From the NCBI GenBank assembly GCA_009760885.1, contig CM019709.1, positions 34,496,126 to 34,560,125 of the forward strand: DNA of 64,000 bases. The letters are read 5' to 3'. Numbering within the stretch: the stretch's first letter is position 1; each line of letters opens with the position of its first letter. This DNA is from Achatina immaculata (lineage: Eukaryota > Mollusca > Gastropoda > Stylommatophora > Achatinidae). The notes beneath the pieces were generated by a model that searched no databases, was not told the origin of the DNA, and saw nothing but the letters and a program-made list of their open reading frames with translations. The position numbers and the translations under genes were made by a program. Positions 40,915-51,387 of the stretch are shown here, piece after piece.

Positions 40915-42834
40915 TTGACTGACTGATTGATTGAATGATTTTTATTTTAAAAGGGTTAAGAATTGGGCCCGTCTGACATTCTGCCCTTTATCACACAACT
41001 TTCACTCTGTTCCAGACATTCTATAAATATGCTGCTCATATAAGAAAGATAATTAACAATAAAGTAAGTACATACACATACAAATGACTAACTACATACA
41101 CATACAAATGACTAACTACATACACATACAAATGACTAACTACATACACATATAAATGACTATCTACCAAACAGAAATTTCATTACTATTCAGAATAATG
41201 AGTTTGGTGTATGTAAGAGCAGTCTAAAATAACGTTTAAGTGTTATGATTCATGGAGGCATGTAGTCGACATCAAATATATACTGGAAAAGTTTGTAGTT
41301 GTAGGAAGGAGTATCGTTTATATTTTTTATACAGGATGGAAGGGTATTCCAAAGATGAGCAGCAGAATAAGTAAAGCTTTTCTTTAAAGGTCAAGTCTAG
41401 GTTTTGGAAGACTATGTTGTTCAAGCGTTGGCTGCATTTTGGGCTAAATTTAAACAGGTTCCATAGATAAGGCGGGGCATGCCGTGAAAGAATTTGATGT
41501 ACCAACTTGGCTTTGTTGAAGAGGAACCTGTTCTTAAGAGGCAGTATTTTGATACGTTTTGTGCTGGTTAGTTGTTTGTGCTTGATCTTTGTCACTAATA
41601 AGCTTTACTGCTCGCTTTTGGAGTGAGCAAAGCCTCTTTGTATTTGACACTAAGCAACCATCCCAGACTGTTGAGCAATAGTCTAAATGTGTTTGTATAT
41701 GAGATATGTAGTATGTCTTCCTTGTGTCTTGATCGATGAAGTGCCTGATTTTGGCTAACTGGTATACTTTTTGCGCGATGAGTTTTGTTAGACTTTGCAC
41801 ATGAGAGTTCTAGGTCAAATGTTGGTCAATAATAAGACCTAGTGTTTTGTGCTCGCTAACGTTTTCTGTCTGTGATGTTTCAGTACAGAGTCGAAGTGTT
41901 GTTTTTGTTGCGTTTTGTAGTTTCTGTCTTGTTGTTATGAGCATTGATTTTGTCTTATCAGTATTTATAATCATGTCATTGTTATTGTTCCATATAATCA
42001 GGTTGTTTAACTCGACCTGAAGAGTTGATTCAAGGTTAATACAGTCGTAGTCACTGGTGTAGACTGTGCAATCATCAGCAAAAATGTCACGAGAAGAGTG
42101 TTTAAGATGAAGTGGAAGACCATTGATATCGATAGCAAAGATTAACGGGCCTAGAATAGAACCTTGCGGAACACCAGTGTCAACTGTAGCAGAATTTGAT
42201 AGAGAATTGTTGAAGAATACTATCTGTTGTCTGTCTGAAAGAAATCATGCAATTAATTTTATTAGGTCAGGGTGCGGTCTATAAGTCTTTATTTTGTTTA
42301 CAAGAGTATCATGGTCAGTCATATCAAATGCCTGTTTGAAGTCGACAAAGATGGCACCACATAGTCTGTCGTCATTTATGTTTACTAACCAGTTTTCTTT
42401 CATTTTGGTGAGAGCCGTGTGGCAGGAATGATTGGGTCTAAAGCCTGACTGACTGTCTATGAGTAAATTGTTCTCTTGCATGTGCCGTAGAGTTATTTTG
42501 TGAATGTGTTTTTCGAGTGGTTTTGATAACGACGATAGTATGGATATTGGTCTATAGCTGGTAATATTGTTCGATGAGCCTGATTTAAAGAGAGGATATA
42601 CTTTAGCGGTTTTAAAAGCCTCGGGGAAATAACATTTTGCAATGCACTGATTGTAAATGTGTGTTAGTGTATGTGAAATGACAGGTGCAGCATAACGTAA
42701 GATCTTATTGCTAATACCGTCAAGCCCAGCTGTACTGTTGTTGTTTTTTTTTAAGGATAAAAGATAACTGTAAACTTCAATAACTGTTAAGAATGGAATG
42801 TGTAGCTGTTTAAATTTAGTACATCTGCTATTCA
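40915..42834 (-). mobile_element. L2-like LINE: RT domain to 3' end (unit 1 of duplication)
   Basis: The minus strand encodes AGLDGISNKILRY, SYRPISILSSLSKPLEKHIH, SQSGFRPNHSCHTALTKM and motif A AIFVDFKQAFDM (Asp codon 42341-42343). A TGA (42245-42247) sits where the frame should read Trp. The next blocks are SATVDTGVPQGSILGPLIFA, motif C IFADDCTVY (Asp pair 42071-42076), HIQTHLDYCSTVWDG, SLQKRAVKLIS and, after a shift, FLFNKAKLVHQILSRHAPPY. This is the Jockey/CR1/L2-type palm and thumb. The 3' UTR includes a 24-bp repeat (41080-41160) and ends AAAATAAAAATCATTCAATC. The 5' part of the element is missing. Confidence 0.9.
41078..41165. repeat. 23-24 bp tandem repeat in the L2-like 3' UTR
   Basis: ACATACACATACAAATGACT recurs about four times at 23-24 bp spacing. 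Confidence 0.9.
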
Positions 42835-43608
42835 GTGAGACAGAGAGTGAGAGCGGGTATGTGAGAGAGACGGTGAGTGAGAGAGTGTATGAGTGAGTGA
42901 GTGAGATAAAGACAGAGTATGTGGGAGAAAGACAGAGAGCGAGAGAGGGTGTGAGAGAGACAGTGAGTGAGAGAGTGTGTGAGTGAGAGAGACACAAAGT
43001 GGGAGGGAGAGAATGAATGAGAGAGTGTTTGTGAGAGTATGAGAGAAAGAGGATAGAGACAGAGAGAGTGTGTGAGAGATACAGTGAAAAAGAGAAAGGG
43101 AGGGAGAGAATGAGTGAGAGAGTATGTGTGAGGGAATGAGAGATAGAGGAGTAGAGAGAGTGTGTGTGTGAAAGACAGTGAGAGAGAAGGAGAGAGAGGG
43201 AATGAGTGATACAGAGAGTGCATGAGAGAAAAGACAGAGTGTGTGAGAGAGGGAGAGAGGTAAAGGCAGAGAAATGTGAGAGAGAAAGACAAAGACAGAA
43301 AGAGTGTGTGAGGGAATGAGAGAGATAAAGACAAAGAGTGTGTGAGAGAATGAGAGATATAAAGACAAAGAGTGTGTGAGAGAATGAGAGATATAAAGAC
43401 AAAGAGTGTGTGAGAGATACAGTGAAAAAGAGAAAGGGAGGGAGAGAATGAGTGAGAGAGTATGTGTGAGGGAATGAGAGATAGAGGAGTAGAGAGAGTG
43501 TGTGTGTGAAAGACAGTGAGAGAGAAGGAGAGAGAGGGAATGAGTGATACAGAGAGTGCATGAGAGAAAAGACAGAGTGTGTGAGAGAGGGAGAGAGGTA
43601 AAGGCAGA
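42835..43608. repeat. GA-rich satellite block, unit 1
   Basis: GAGAGAGTGTGTGAGAGA-type units with an internal higher-order repeat of about 333 bp (GAGATACAGTGAAAAAGAGA at about 43077 and 43410). Its left border is the L2-like RT frame and its right border the duplication junction. The 500-codon frame crossing it is chimeric. Confidence 0.9.
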
Positions 43609-44610
43609 GACCTAGTGTTTTGTGCTCGCTAACGTTTTCTGTCTGTGATGTTTCAGTACAGAGTCGAAGTGTTGTTTTTGTTGCGTTTTGTAGTTTCTGT
43701 CTTGTTGTTATGAGCATTGATTTTGTCTTATCAGTATTTATAATCATGTCATTGTTATTGTTCCATATAATCAGGTTGTTTAACTCGACCTGAAGAGTTG
43801 ATTCAAGGTTAATACAGTCGTAGTCACTGGTGTAGACTGTGCAATCATCAGCAAAAATGTCACGAGAAGAGTGTTTAAGATGAAGTGGAAGACCATTGAT
43901 ATCGATAGCAAAGATTAACGGGCCTAGAATAGAACCTTGCGGAACACCAGTGTCAACTGTAGCAGAATTTGATAGAGAATTGTTGAAGAATACTATCTGT
44001 TGTCTGTCTGAAAGAAATCATGCAATTAATTTATTAGGTCAGGGTGCGGTCTATAAGTCTTTATTTTGTTTACAAGAGTATCATGGTCAGTCATATCAAA
44101 TGCCTGTTTGAAGTCGACAAAGATGGCACCACATAGTCTGTCGTCATTTATGTTTACTAACCAGTTTTCTTTCATTTTGGTGAGAGCTGTGTGGCAGGAA
44201 TGATTGGGTCTAAAGCCTGACTGACTGTCTATGAGTAAATTGTTCTCTTGCATGTGCCGTAGAGTTATTTTGTGAATGTGTTTTTCGAGTGGTTTTGATA
44301 ACGACGATAGTATGGATATTGGTCTATAGCTGGTAATATTGTTCGATGAGCCTGATTTAAAGAGAGGATATACTTTAGCGGTTTTAAAAGCCTCGGGGAA
44401 ATAACATTTTGCAATGCACTGATTGTAAATGTGTGTTAGTGTATGTGAAATGACAGGTGCAGCATAACGTAAGATCTTATTGCTAATACCGTCAAGCCCA
44501 GCTGTACTGTTGTTGTTTTTTTTTAAGGATAAAAGATAACTGTAAACTTCAATAACTGTTAAGAATGGAATGTGTAGCTGTTTAAATTTAGTACATCTGC
44601 TATTCAGTGA
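43609..44610 (-). mobile_element. L2-like LINE RT, duplicated copy (unit 2)
   Basis: Near-identical to unit 1: FADD at 43844-43849, the VDF motif A block about 1,772 bp right of unit 1, and LNSRCTKFKQLH at the 5' limit. It has an additional 1-bp deletion just before the TGA, giving HPDLIN and a stop. It lacks the thumb and 3' UTR because the duplication starts inside the frame. Confidence 0.9.
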
Positions 44611-46028
44611 GACAGAGAGTGAGAGCGGGTATGTGAGAGAGACGGTGAGTGAGAGAGTGTATGAGTGAGTGAGTGAGATAAAGACAGAGTATGTGGGAGA
44701 AAGACAGAGAGCGAGAGAGGGTGTGAGAGAGACAGTGAGTGAGAGAGTGTGTGAGTGAGAGAGACACAAAGTGGGAGGGAGAGAATGAATGAGAGAGTGT
44801 TTGTGAGAGTATGAGAGAAAGAGGATAGAGACAGAGAGAGTGTGTGAGAGATACAGTGAAAAAGAGAAAGGGAGGGAGAGAATGAGTGAGAGAGTATGTG
44901 TGAGGGAATGAGAGATAGAGGAGTAGAGAGAGTGTGTGTGTGAAAGACAGTGAGAGAGAAGGAGAGAGAGGGAATGAGTGATACAGAGAGTGCATGAGAG
45001 AAAAGACAGAGTGTGTGAGAGAGGGAGAGAGGTAAAGGCAGAGAAATGTGAGAGAGAAAGACAAAGACAGAAAGAGTGTGTGAGGGAATGAGAGAGATAA
45101 AGACAAAGAGTGTGTGAGAGAATGAGAGATATAAAGACAAAGAGTGTGTGAGAGAATGAGAGATATAAAGACAAAGAGTGTGTGAGAGATACAGTGAAAA
45201 AGAGAAAGGGAGGGAGAGAATGAGTGAGAGAGTATGTGTGAGGGAATGAGAGATAGAGGAGTAGAGAGAGTGTGTGTGTGAAAGACAGTGAGAGAGAAGG
45301 AGAGAGAGGGAATGAGTGATACAGAGAGTGCATGAGAGAAAAGACAGAGTGTGTGAGAGAGGGAGAGAGGTAAAGGCAGAGAAATGTGAGAGAGAAAGAC
45401 AAAGACAGAAAGAGTGTGTGAGGGAATGAGAGAGATAAAGACAAAGAGTGTGTGAGAGAATGAGAGATATAAAGACAAAGAGTGTGTGAGAGAATGAGAG
45501 ATATAAAGACAAAGAGTGTGTGAGAGAATGAGAGAGATAAAGACAAAGAGAGCGTGTGAGAGAATGAGAGAGATAGAGAGAATGTGTGAGAGAATGCGAG
45601 AGATAAAGATAGTGCGTAAGAGAATGAGAGAGATAGAGAGAATATGTGAGAGAATGAGAGATATAAAGACAAAGAGTGTGTGAAAGAATGAGAGAGATAA
45701 AGGCAAAGAGAGCGTGTGAGAGAATGAGAGAGATAGAGAGAATGTGTGAGAGAATGCTAGAGATAAAGATAGTGTGTAAGAGAATGAGAGAGGTAGAGAG
45801 AATGTGTGAGAGAATGAGAGAGATAAAGATAATGTGTGAGAGAAAGAGAGCGATAGAGAGAATGTGTGAGAGAATGAGAGAGATAAAGATAGTGCGTAAG
45901 AGAATGAGAGAGATAAAGGTAATGCATGAGAGAATGAGAGAGATAAAGACAGTATGTGAGAGAATGAGAGAAATGAAGACAGAGAGAGAGTGAGTGTGTA
46001 TGTGTGAGAGAGACAGCGAGAGAGAGAT
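44611..46028. repeat. GA-rich satellite block, unit 2 and continuation
   Basis: 44611-45381 duplicates unit 1, then the array continues as GAGAGAATGAGAGAGATAAA, GA(C/T)A units of about 38-40 bp to 46028. Frames of 300-550 codons here (LSLSHTLSLSHSL) are artefacts on the minus strand. Confidence 0.95.
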
Positions 46029-46094
46029 ACACATCGAACTTAGGTAAAATCAACCAGGAGAAGAGCTACTCTGTAAGACTGACGCTCGGCAACA

Positions 46095-46402
46095 CACAAC
46101 AGGTGACATCTGCCTGGTATAGAACAACAGTTGACATCTGCCTGGTACAGAACAACAGCTGACATCTGCCTGATACATAATAACAGTTGACATCTGCCTG
46201 GTACAGAACAACAGTTGACATCTGCCTGGTACAGAACAACAGTTGACATCTGCCTGGTACAGAACAACAGTTGACATCTGCCTGGTACAGAACAACAGTT
46301 GACATCTGCCTGGTACAGAACAACAGTTGACATCTGCCTTTTACAGAACAACAGTTGACATCTGCCTGGTTCAGAACAACAGTTGACATCTATCTGGTAC
46401 AG
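46095..46402. repeat. 28-bp minisatellite, 11 units
   Basis: ACAGTTGACATCTGCCTGGT plus ACAGAACA repeats at 28 bp. All three minus frames are open and encode the same 28-residue cycle (STVVLYQADVNCCSVPGRCQ). It is an artefact, not a Cys-rich protein. Confidence 0.95.
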
Positions 46403-46559
46403 AAACCACCTCCACAGACGAAAAAAAATGTCCCTGTACAAACATACACACAAACAACGTTTTCTCTGAGCGAGTTACATTGAGACCTGGACTATGTTGA
46501 CCTTTCCTGATGATGACCTTAGAACTACGCTTCTATGTAGACTCCACCAAGAAATAGAA

Positions 46560-46752
46560 AAAAAAACGGTTTAGAAATAATATAGAAGGAAGAAGATCAA
46601 GAGGAAGACCAAGAGAAATGATACTGGACAGTCTGACGGGATGGTGTGAGAGGAGATCACCAACTGAGCTGATGGGCTGCATGAAGGATCGTGTATTCCG
46701 GAGAAGCATAATAGCCAATGCCAGTCGGCACGGCACCTGATGATGATGATTA
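46560..46752 (+). mobile_element. Family D LINE C-terminus with (GAT)n tail
   Basis: The frame NIEGRRSRGRPREMILDSLT, GWCERRSPTELMGCMKDRVF and RRSIIANASRHGT, then TGATGATGATGATT. It parallels 12.3-12.47 kb and is 5'-truncated. Confidence 0.85.
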
Positions 46753-46892
46753 TACAGAAGTTATAAAGAGACAGACCAAGGAGCAGACCAGGACAAACGG
46801 TGGCATGACAACATAGAAGAAGACCTACGAGGTCCTGGGAGTGGACAACTGGCAGAAGAAGAAGAAGAAGAAGAAGTAGAAGAAGAGAGGAA
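46753..46892 (+). mobile_element. Family E LINE C-terminus with (GAA)n tail
   Basis: Encodes RPRNKRWHDNIEEDLR-like residues with shifts, then RGPGSGQLAEE and (GAA)n at 46853-46885. The 56.9-57.26 kb copy has the same order (GQRWRDNLEGYIHVLGADN). It is immediately downstream of a family D (GAT)n tail. Confidence 0.65.
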
Positions 46893-46959
46893 TGGAGACA
46901 AGTCTTATCTATCACACATGAGCAGCAAGGGCTGTGAAAACTGAATGAGTGTACGCTCC

Positions 46960-47092
46960 ACCACCTTAGCAGTTCTCTGAGCTCCAGGACTGCAAGCTGG
47001 ACAAATGAAAGACAGCTGGACGTTCCAAAGGGCAAAGGCGGCGACGCAGAACATGGCTAAAGGCAAGCTACCACCGACACATCATCATCATG
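46960..47092 (+). mobile_element. Possible LINE 3' end with (ATC)n tail
   Basis: The plus strand reads KGQRRRRRTWLKASYHRHII before ATCATCATCATG at 47081. A basic RRRRRTW block before a trinucleotide tail resembles the other LINE ends here, but it is short. Confidence 0.35.
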
Positions 47093-47284
47093 TTGCTTTA
47101 TCCACAGATTACAGTCAAAGATTCGATTCTTTCAGTTTGTCTTTCGAGTCAGCAGAACAGTGTTAATTTTATTGACAGTTGACCTTTGCCCCGTTCTTTG
47201 GGGTTGGGATTGAGGTTGGGGAGGGGGAGAAAGTTCCCCTTTCCCATAAGTCAACGAGTTATGTGTACAAAAGAATGGGGGCAG

Positions 47285-48295
47285 GATTGGTACAGTAGCC
47301 GAAAACTGGGGGTCTCTGACAGGACTGCTACAGTAGCCAAAGGCTTGGGGGTCTCTGACAGGACTGCTACAGTAGCCAAAGGCTTGGGGGTCTCTGACAG
47401 GACTGCTACAGTAGTCAAAGGCTTGGGGGTCTCTGACAGGACTGCTAGAGTAGCCAAAGGCTTGGGGGTCTCTGACAGGACTGCTACAGTAGCCAAAGGC
47501 TTAGGGGTCTCTGACAGGACTGCTACAGTAGCCAAAGGCTTGGGGGGGGGGTCTCTGACAGCCTTGTTGAGTCAGTCATTTGTATGTCCCTTGAGGAACT
47601 TTGCCTCCCTAACAGCTTTCTTGTAGGCCTCTCGGGTGTAAGCAAGATGACCTTGCTGCCGGTGCATCCATTTTCAGATTATCAACGATCTCTTGCAGCC
47701 ATCTTCGTCTTGGTCTACCTAAGGATTGTTACAGCAGCTGAAAGCTTGGAGGTCTCGGACAAGAGTGTTACAGCAGTCAAATGTTGGGGGTTCTCGGAGA
47801 GGATTGTTACAGCAGTCAAAAACTGGGTGTTCTGGAACAGGACTGTTACAGTTACCAAAAACTGGGGGTTTCGGACAGGATTGTTACAGTGACCAAAAAC
47901 TGGGGGTCTCGGACAGGATTGTTACATTAATAAAAAAATACTGGGGGAGGGAAATCTTAGAAAGATTGTTACAGTACCCAAAAGCTTGAGGTCTTTGACA
48001 GGATTGTTAGAGTAGCCAAAAGCTTGGAGTCTTGGACAGGATTGTTAGATTAGCCAAAAGCTTGGAGTCTTGGATAGGATTGTTAGAGTAGCCAAAAGCT
48101 TGGAGTCTTGGACAGGATTGTTAGAGTAGCCAAAAGCTTGGAGTCTTAGACAAGATTGTTAGATTAGCCAAAAACGTGAGGTCTTGGACAGGATTGTTAG
48201 AGTAGCCAAAAGCTTGGAGATCTTGGACAGGATTGTTAGAGTAGCCAAAAGCTTGAGGTCTTGGATAGGATTGCTACAATAGTCAAACTTTGGGA
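47285..48295. repeat. 39-40 bp minisatellite, interrupted by a family A fragment
   Basis: GGGGTCTCTGACAGGACTGC, TACAGTAGCCAAAGGCTTG units to 47567. After an interruption the array resumes at 47718 with AGGATTGTTACAGCAG variants and drifts to GGATTGTTAGAGTAGCCAAA, AGCTTGGAGTCTTGGACA. Confidence 0.95.
47568..47717 (-). mobile_element. Family A 3' fragment inserted in the minisatellite
   Basis: The minus strand from RPRRRWLQEIVDNLKMDAPA to REAVREAKFLKGHTND ends GGGACATACAAATGACTGAC. It is only about 150 bp, so strongly 5'-truncated. Direct flanking duplications could not be distinguished from satellite units. Confidence 0.85.
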
Positions 48296-48477
48296 TTCTT
48301 GATCTTCCGAAATCGTGTATACCTTACATCACACTGGTTATCAACATTTCTTTGTTTCTTGTTTTTTTTTTCCTTTCTTAATTAACCACGCGTAATAGAA
48401 AAAAAAATTGTAAATCCTCTCAAAATTATCGCATATAAATATATATATATATATACACCTTCGTATATGTGTCTCAT

Positions 48478-48688
48478 TGGTTGAAAGGACAAATAGTGCT
48501 CTTCAGATTATACAACTAAAGAATCTGTGGAGAGGAGCAGACAGAACTACAAAAATAAGATTTTTAAGGGCATGCATCTTTCCCATCGCAACATATGCCT
48601 TTGAGACCTGGACACTTAACAAAACAGCTGAGAAACACATCAATTCCCTTCCATGTAAATGCTACAAAAGAGTTTTTGAAATTTCATG

Positions 48689-48732
<44 letters not shown>

Positions 48733-48865
48733 CACATATTGAAGAAGGTTGGCTAGTAAGGAACATTAAACAGAGGAAACTTAAATATTGTTTACATATT
48801 AAAAGTCGTGAGAATTTAGAGAAAAGGGATGGCGACTGCAGTAAAACTGGTTCAAATAATAAAGG
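48478..48865 (+). mobile_element. Family A LINE fragment with internal (GA)n
   Basis: Reads QLKNLWRGADRTTKIRFLRA, CIFPIATYAFETWTLNKTAE, CKCYKRVFEISWG, then a (GA)n tract (48690-48727), then IEEGWLVRNIKQRKLKY. The (GA)n has replaced the KRTNISILQEL codons. The 3' end is lost. Confidence 0.85.
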
Positions 48866-48957
48866 TAGATAGAGGTGTATGGTGCAGTTTTACAAGGTGG
48901 CAGAGGGAGTGAGTCAAGTGAGAAAGAACAAATAGAAATTATGAGAGTGAGGTGAGA

Positions 48958-49292
48958 ATGTATAATTGAAAAAAATACAACATCCGATATTTCGGCGTGA
49001 GCTTTTTTCGAGGATTACAATACACAAACCAGACGAAAAACTAAACGAAAAATCTTATCTTAGTGTGACATCCTCCAAAAGTAGGAAACCACAGAAATGT
49101 GCGTCCACTAGACGAGATATAGAGACCACGCGGGGCCATACAAAGGATAAGCCGATAGAGCCAATCATAAAGAAGAGGCGAAGAGAGGGAGGGAAACAGG
49201 TGAGGGAAGAGCAATACGAACAGCCGCTAGAGGAGAAGGTTTCGGGTGAGGGGAGAGGAAGGGAAGGGGAAGCGGAAAGATAATGAATGAAT
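48958..49292 (-). mobile_element. Repeat R copy
   Basis: The reverse complement carries TTCATTATCTTTCCGCTTCC, CCTTCTCCTCTAGCGGCTGT, TTATGATTGGCTCTATCGGC, TTTGGAGGATGTCACACTAA and AATATCGGATGTTGTATT, in the same order as 26.36-26.69 kb. No protein domain recognised. Confidence 0.75.
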
Positions 49293-49304
49293 AACATGTT
49301 TTAG

Positions 49305-49520
49305 AGAAGACATGTACCATTCGAAGGGTACATAATGGGAAAAAGAAAGGAAGGAAGACCAAGGCGACGATGGCTGCAAGACGTCGTTGACGATCTGCGA
49401 ATGGACGCATTAGCAACAGGGCATCTTGCTTACAATCAAGAGGCATACAGAGGATGCAAAATTCCGCAAGGGACATGCAACTGACTGACTGACTGACTGA
49501 CTGACTGACTGACTGACTGA
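49305..49520 (+). mobile_element. Family A LINE 3' end with long (TGAC)n tail
   Basis: EGYIMGKRKEGRPRRRWLQD, VVDDLRMDALATGHLAYNQE, then a short deletion and GGGACATGCAACTGACTGAC with about ten TGAC units (49481-49519). It is the clearest (TGAC)n tail in the window. Confidence 0.95.
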
Positions 49521-49829
49521 TTGGTTTCAAACCTTACCGCGAATGCCTGAAACCACGGATAACATCGAGCGCTGTATAAATATACGCGTATTTCAAACTT
49601 ATAAGCATAAATAGAATAACAGTTAAATTTAAAATTGCATTAGTCCGAAGTAGAATTCTCATTCTGTTCACGTCTTCTAGCCATAAATGGAATGTTTCCC
49701 CTAAATACTTATCAGACACTAAGGGACGTAACTCCAGCACGTTCATGAGTCTAAGCAATTATAGCCCCTGAATTCCTTATTTATGAGTATCCTTTTTTTT
49801 GTAACCACTTCACAAATAGATGATCCCTT

Positions 49830-50245
49830 CATCATCATCATCATCATCATCATCATCTTGTGCTGTCTATCCACGGAATCTAACCTCTGCTCTATTTCTT
49901 GTTTTCGTAGCATACTCGGTCAAGCTGGTTCCTATTCATCTTTTGATGTTGTCCACCCCCTCTATGTTGTTGTCGTTCTCTCCTGTTTTTTTTTTCCTCT
50001 CTTCGATCATCTCCTCTATAAGTGTCTTCAGTGAGTATTATACTTGACATGCCCGAAGTGTCCTAGTTGTCCCGTTTTTTAAAAAAAATGTTTTTCTAGA
50101 TTTCTCTTTTCACTTCAAGCTAGTTTAGCACTTCCTTGTTTCTTTTCTGCCCACAAGACACGGCCTATTCTTCTGTATATCCACATTTCAAAGGTCTAGA
50201 TGTTCTTTTCTGCTGTATTATTGAAGGCCCAAACTTTCATACTTA
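49830..50245 (-). mobile_element. LINE C-terminal fragment with (ATG)n tail
   Basis: The minus strand reads LSMKVWAFNNTAEKNI, TFEMWIYRRIGRVLWAEKK, GHFGHVKYN, then degenerate, NNIEGVDNIKRWIGTSLTEY-like and ATKTRNRAEVRF, then ATGATGATG (CATCATCAT at 49831-49856). This is a seventh RTE-like family. Stops and shifts throughout. Confidence 0.6.
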
Positions 50246-50800
50246 GTTCTTTGTTGTACATTCTGGGAGAGCTTCCACACCTTGTTCTTTGTTGTATATT
50301 CTGGGAGAGCTTCCACACCTTGTTCTTTGTTGTACATTCTGGGTGAGCTTCTACACCTTGTTCTTTGTTGTACATTCTAGGTGAGCTTCTACACCTTGTT
50401 CTTTGTTGTACATTCTGGGTGAGCTTCTACACCTTGTTCTTTGTTATACATTCTGGGAGAGCTTCCACACCTTGTTCTTTGTTGTACATTCTGGGCAAGC
50501 TTCCACACCTTGTTCTTTGTTGTACATTCTGGGCAAGCTTCCACACCTTGTTCTTTGTTGTACATTCTGGGCAAGCTTCCACACCTTGTTCTTTGTTGTA
50601 CATTCTGGGCAAGCTTCCACACCTTGTTCTTTGTTGTACATTCTGGGCAAGCTTCCACACCTTGTTCTTTGTTGTACATTCTGGGCAAGCTTCCACATCT
50701 TGTTCTTTGTTGTACATTCTGGGCAAGCTTCCACACCTTGTTCTTTGTTGTACATTTTGGGCAAGCTTCCTCACCTTGTTCTTTGTTGTACATTTTGGAA
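50242..50800. repeat. 38-bp minisatellite, about 15 units, open in six frames
   Basis: CTTCCACACCTTGTTCTTTG plus TTGTACATTCTGGG(C/T)(A/G)AG repeats at 38 bp. As 38 is not a multiple of 3 and the unit has no stop in any reading, every frame on both strands is open and encodes the same 38-residue cycle shifted by one unit. Not a gene. Confidence 0.95.
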
Positions 50801-50981
50801 ATTTCTATGAACGCCTTGTTTTTCTTTCTTTCAATTTTAAATCAATAATTTTTTTGTCATCTCGCTTAAAGTAAGGATTACATGAATTCTCTCTGGATTG
50901 GCAGAATTGTCAGCATCGCAGCTCTAGCTCACTAGGGACCATATAAAACCCAAATAAATCATACAAAGCATTGTACAACTC

Positions 50982-51330
50982 TCATGAATTATAAACGCAA
51001 CGTGTTCCCCTGGGTATCTCTAGTGTCTCAGCAATTGTTCTAGCCGGAGTTCGCCAATCTGCCATATTCAGGTCACGAACCTGATCCAACAATATCCAGA
51101 GTTGACAATGTTGAAGGCGTACCAGATATCTTTTGCTGCATCTTTGGTCTGGAAATCTCCGTGCCGAAAGGTAGCACACCACAGGTGAGTATGATGGACA
51201 CCTGTCACGCATTGTTTGCCGCGGATTTTCTTTGGGATTTTCTTCTGCAAGGAACAAGAACTTCACGACGGCCCAGAGTTCCACAGATGAAAATTCCACA
51301 GGTTTTTCTTTGGCATGATTCTGTCATTTA
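50982..51330 (-). pseudogene. Mariner-like transposase N-terminal (HTH) fragment
   Basis: The minus strand reads FSSVELWAVVKFLFL, then CPSYSPVVCYLSARR, RRGDFQTKDAAKD (other frame), LDQVRDLNMADWRTPARTIA and ETLEIPRGTRCVYNS. This order (VELRAVIKFL, SYSTV, FQTKDA, RTIAETLGIS) is that of the paired HTH domain of mariner/SETMAR-type transposases. The catalytic domain is absent and the frame is shifted, so it is a relic. Confidence 0.7.
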
Positions 51331-51387
51331 TCTGAAAAAGTAGCCAAGTATAGCGCAATGGCCCTGCGAACTGGCGCTTTACACTTT

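Larger units (their letters stand above)
41836..45381. repeat. 1,773-bp tandem segmental duplication
   Basis: 41836-43608 is repeated as 43609-45381: GACCTAGTGTTTTGTGCTCG at 41836 and 43609, the FADD codons at 42071 and 43844. Only two differences were noticed, GAGCCGTGTG versus GAGCTGTGTG (42414/44187) and one T lost in TTAATTTTATTAGG (unit 2, near 44030). The unit holds most of an L2-like reverse transcriptase plus a GA-rich satellite. Junction microhomology is AGA. It is either a very recent tandem duplication or an assembly artefact. Confidence 0.9.

Noticed and set aside
42245..46053. Open frames of 168-548 codons with SLSHTLSLSH repeats
   Set aside because: GA-rich satellite without stops, fused to L2-like RT segments by a tandem duplication; not genes.
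26355..49292. Repeat R as a hammerhead ribozyme-bearing element
   Set aside because: The CGAAA-containing words lack the CTGATGA core, so no hammerhead can be drawn.
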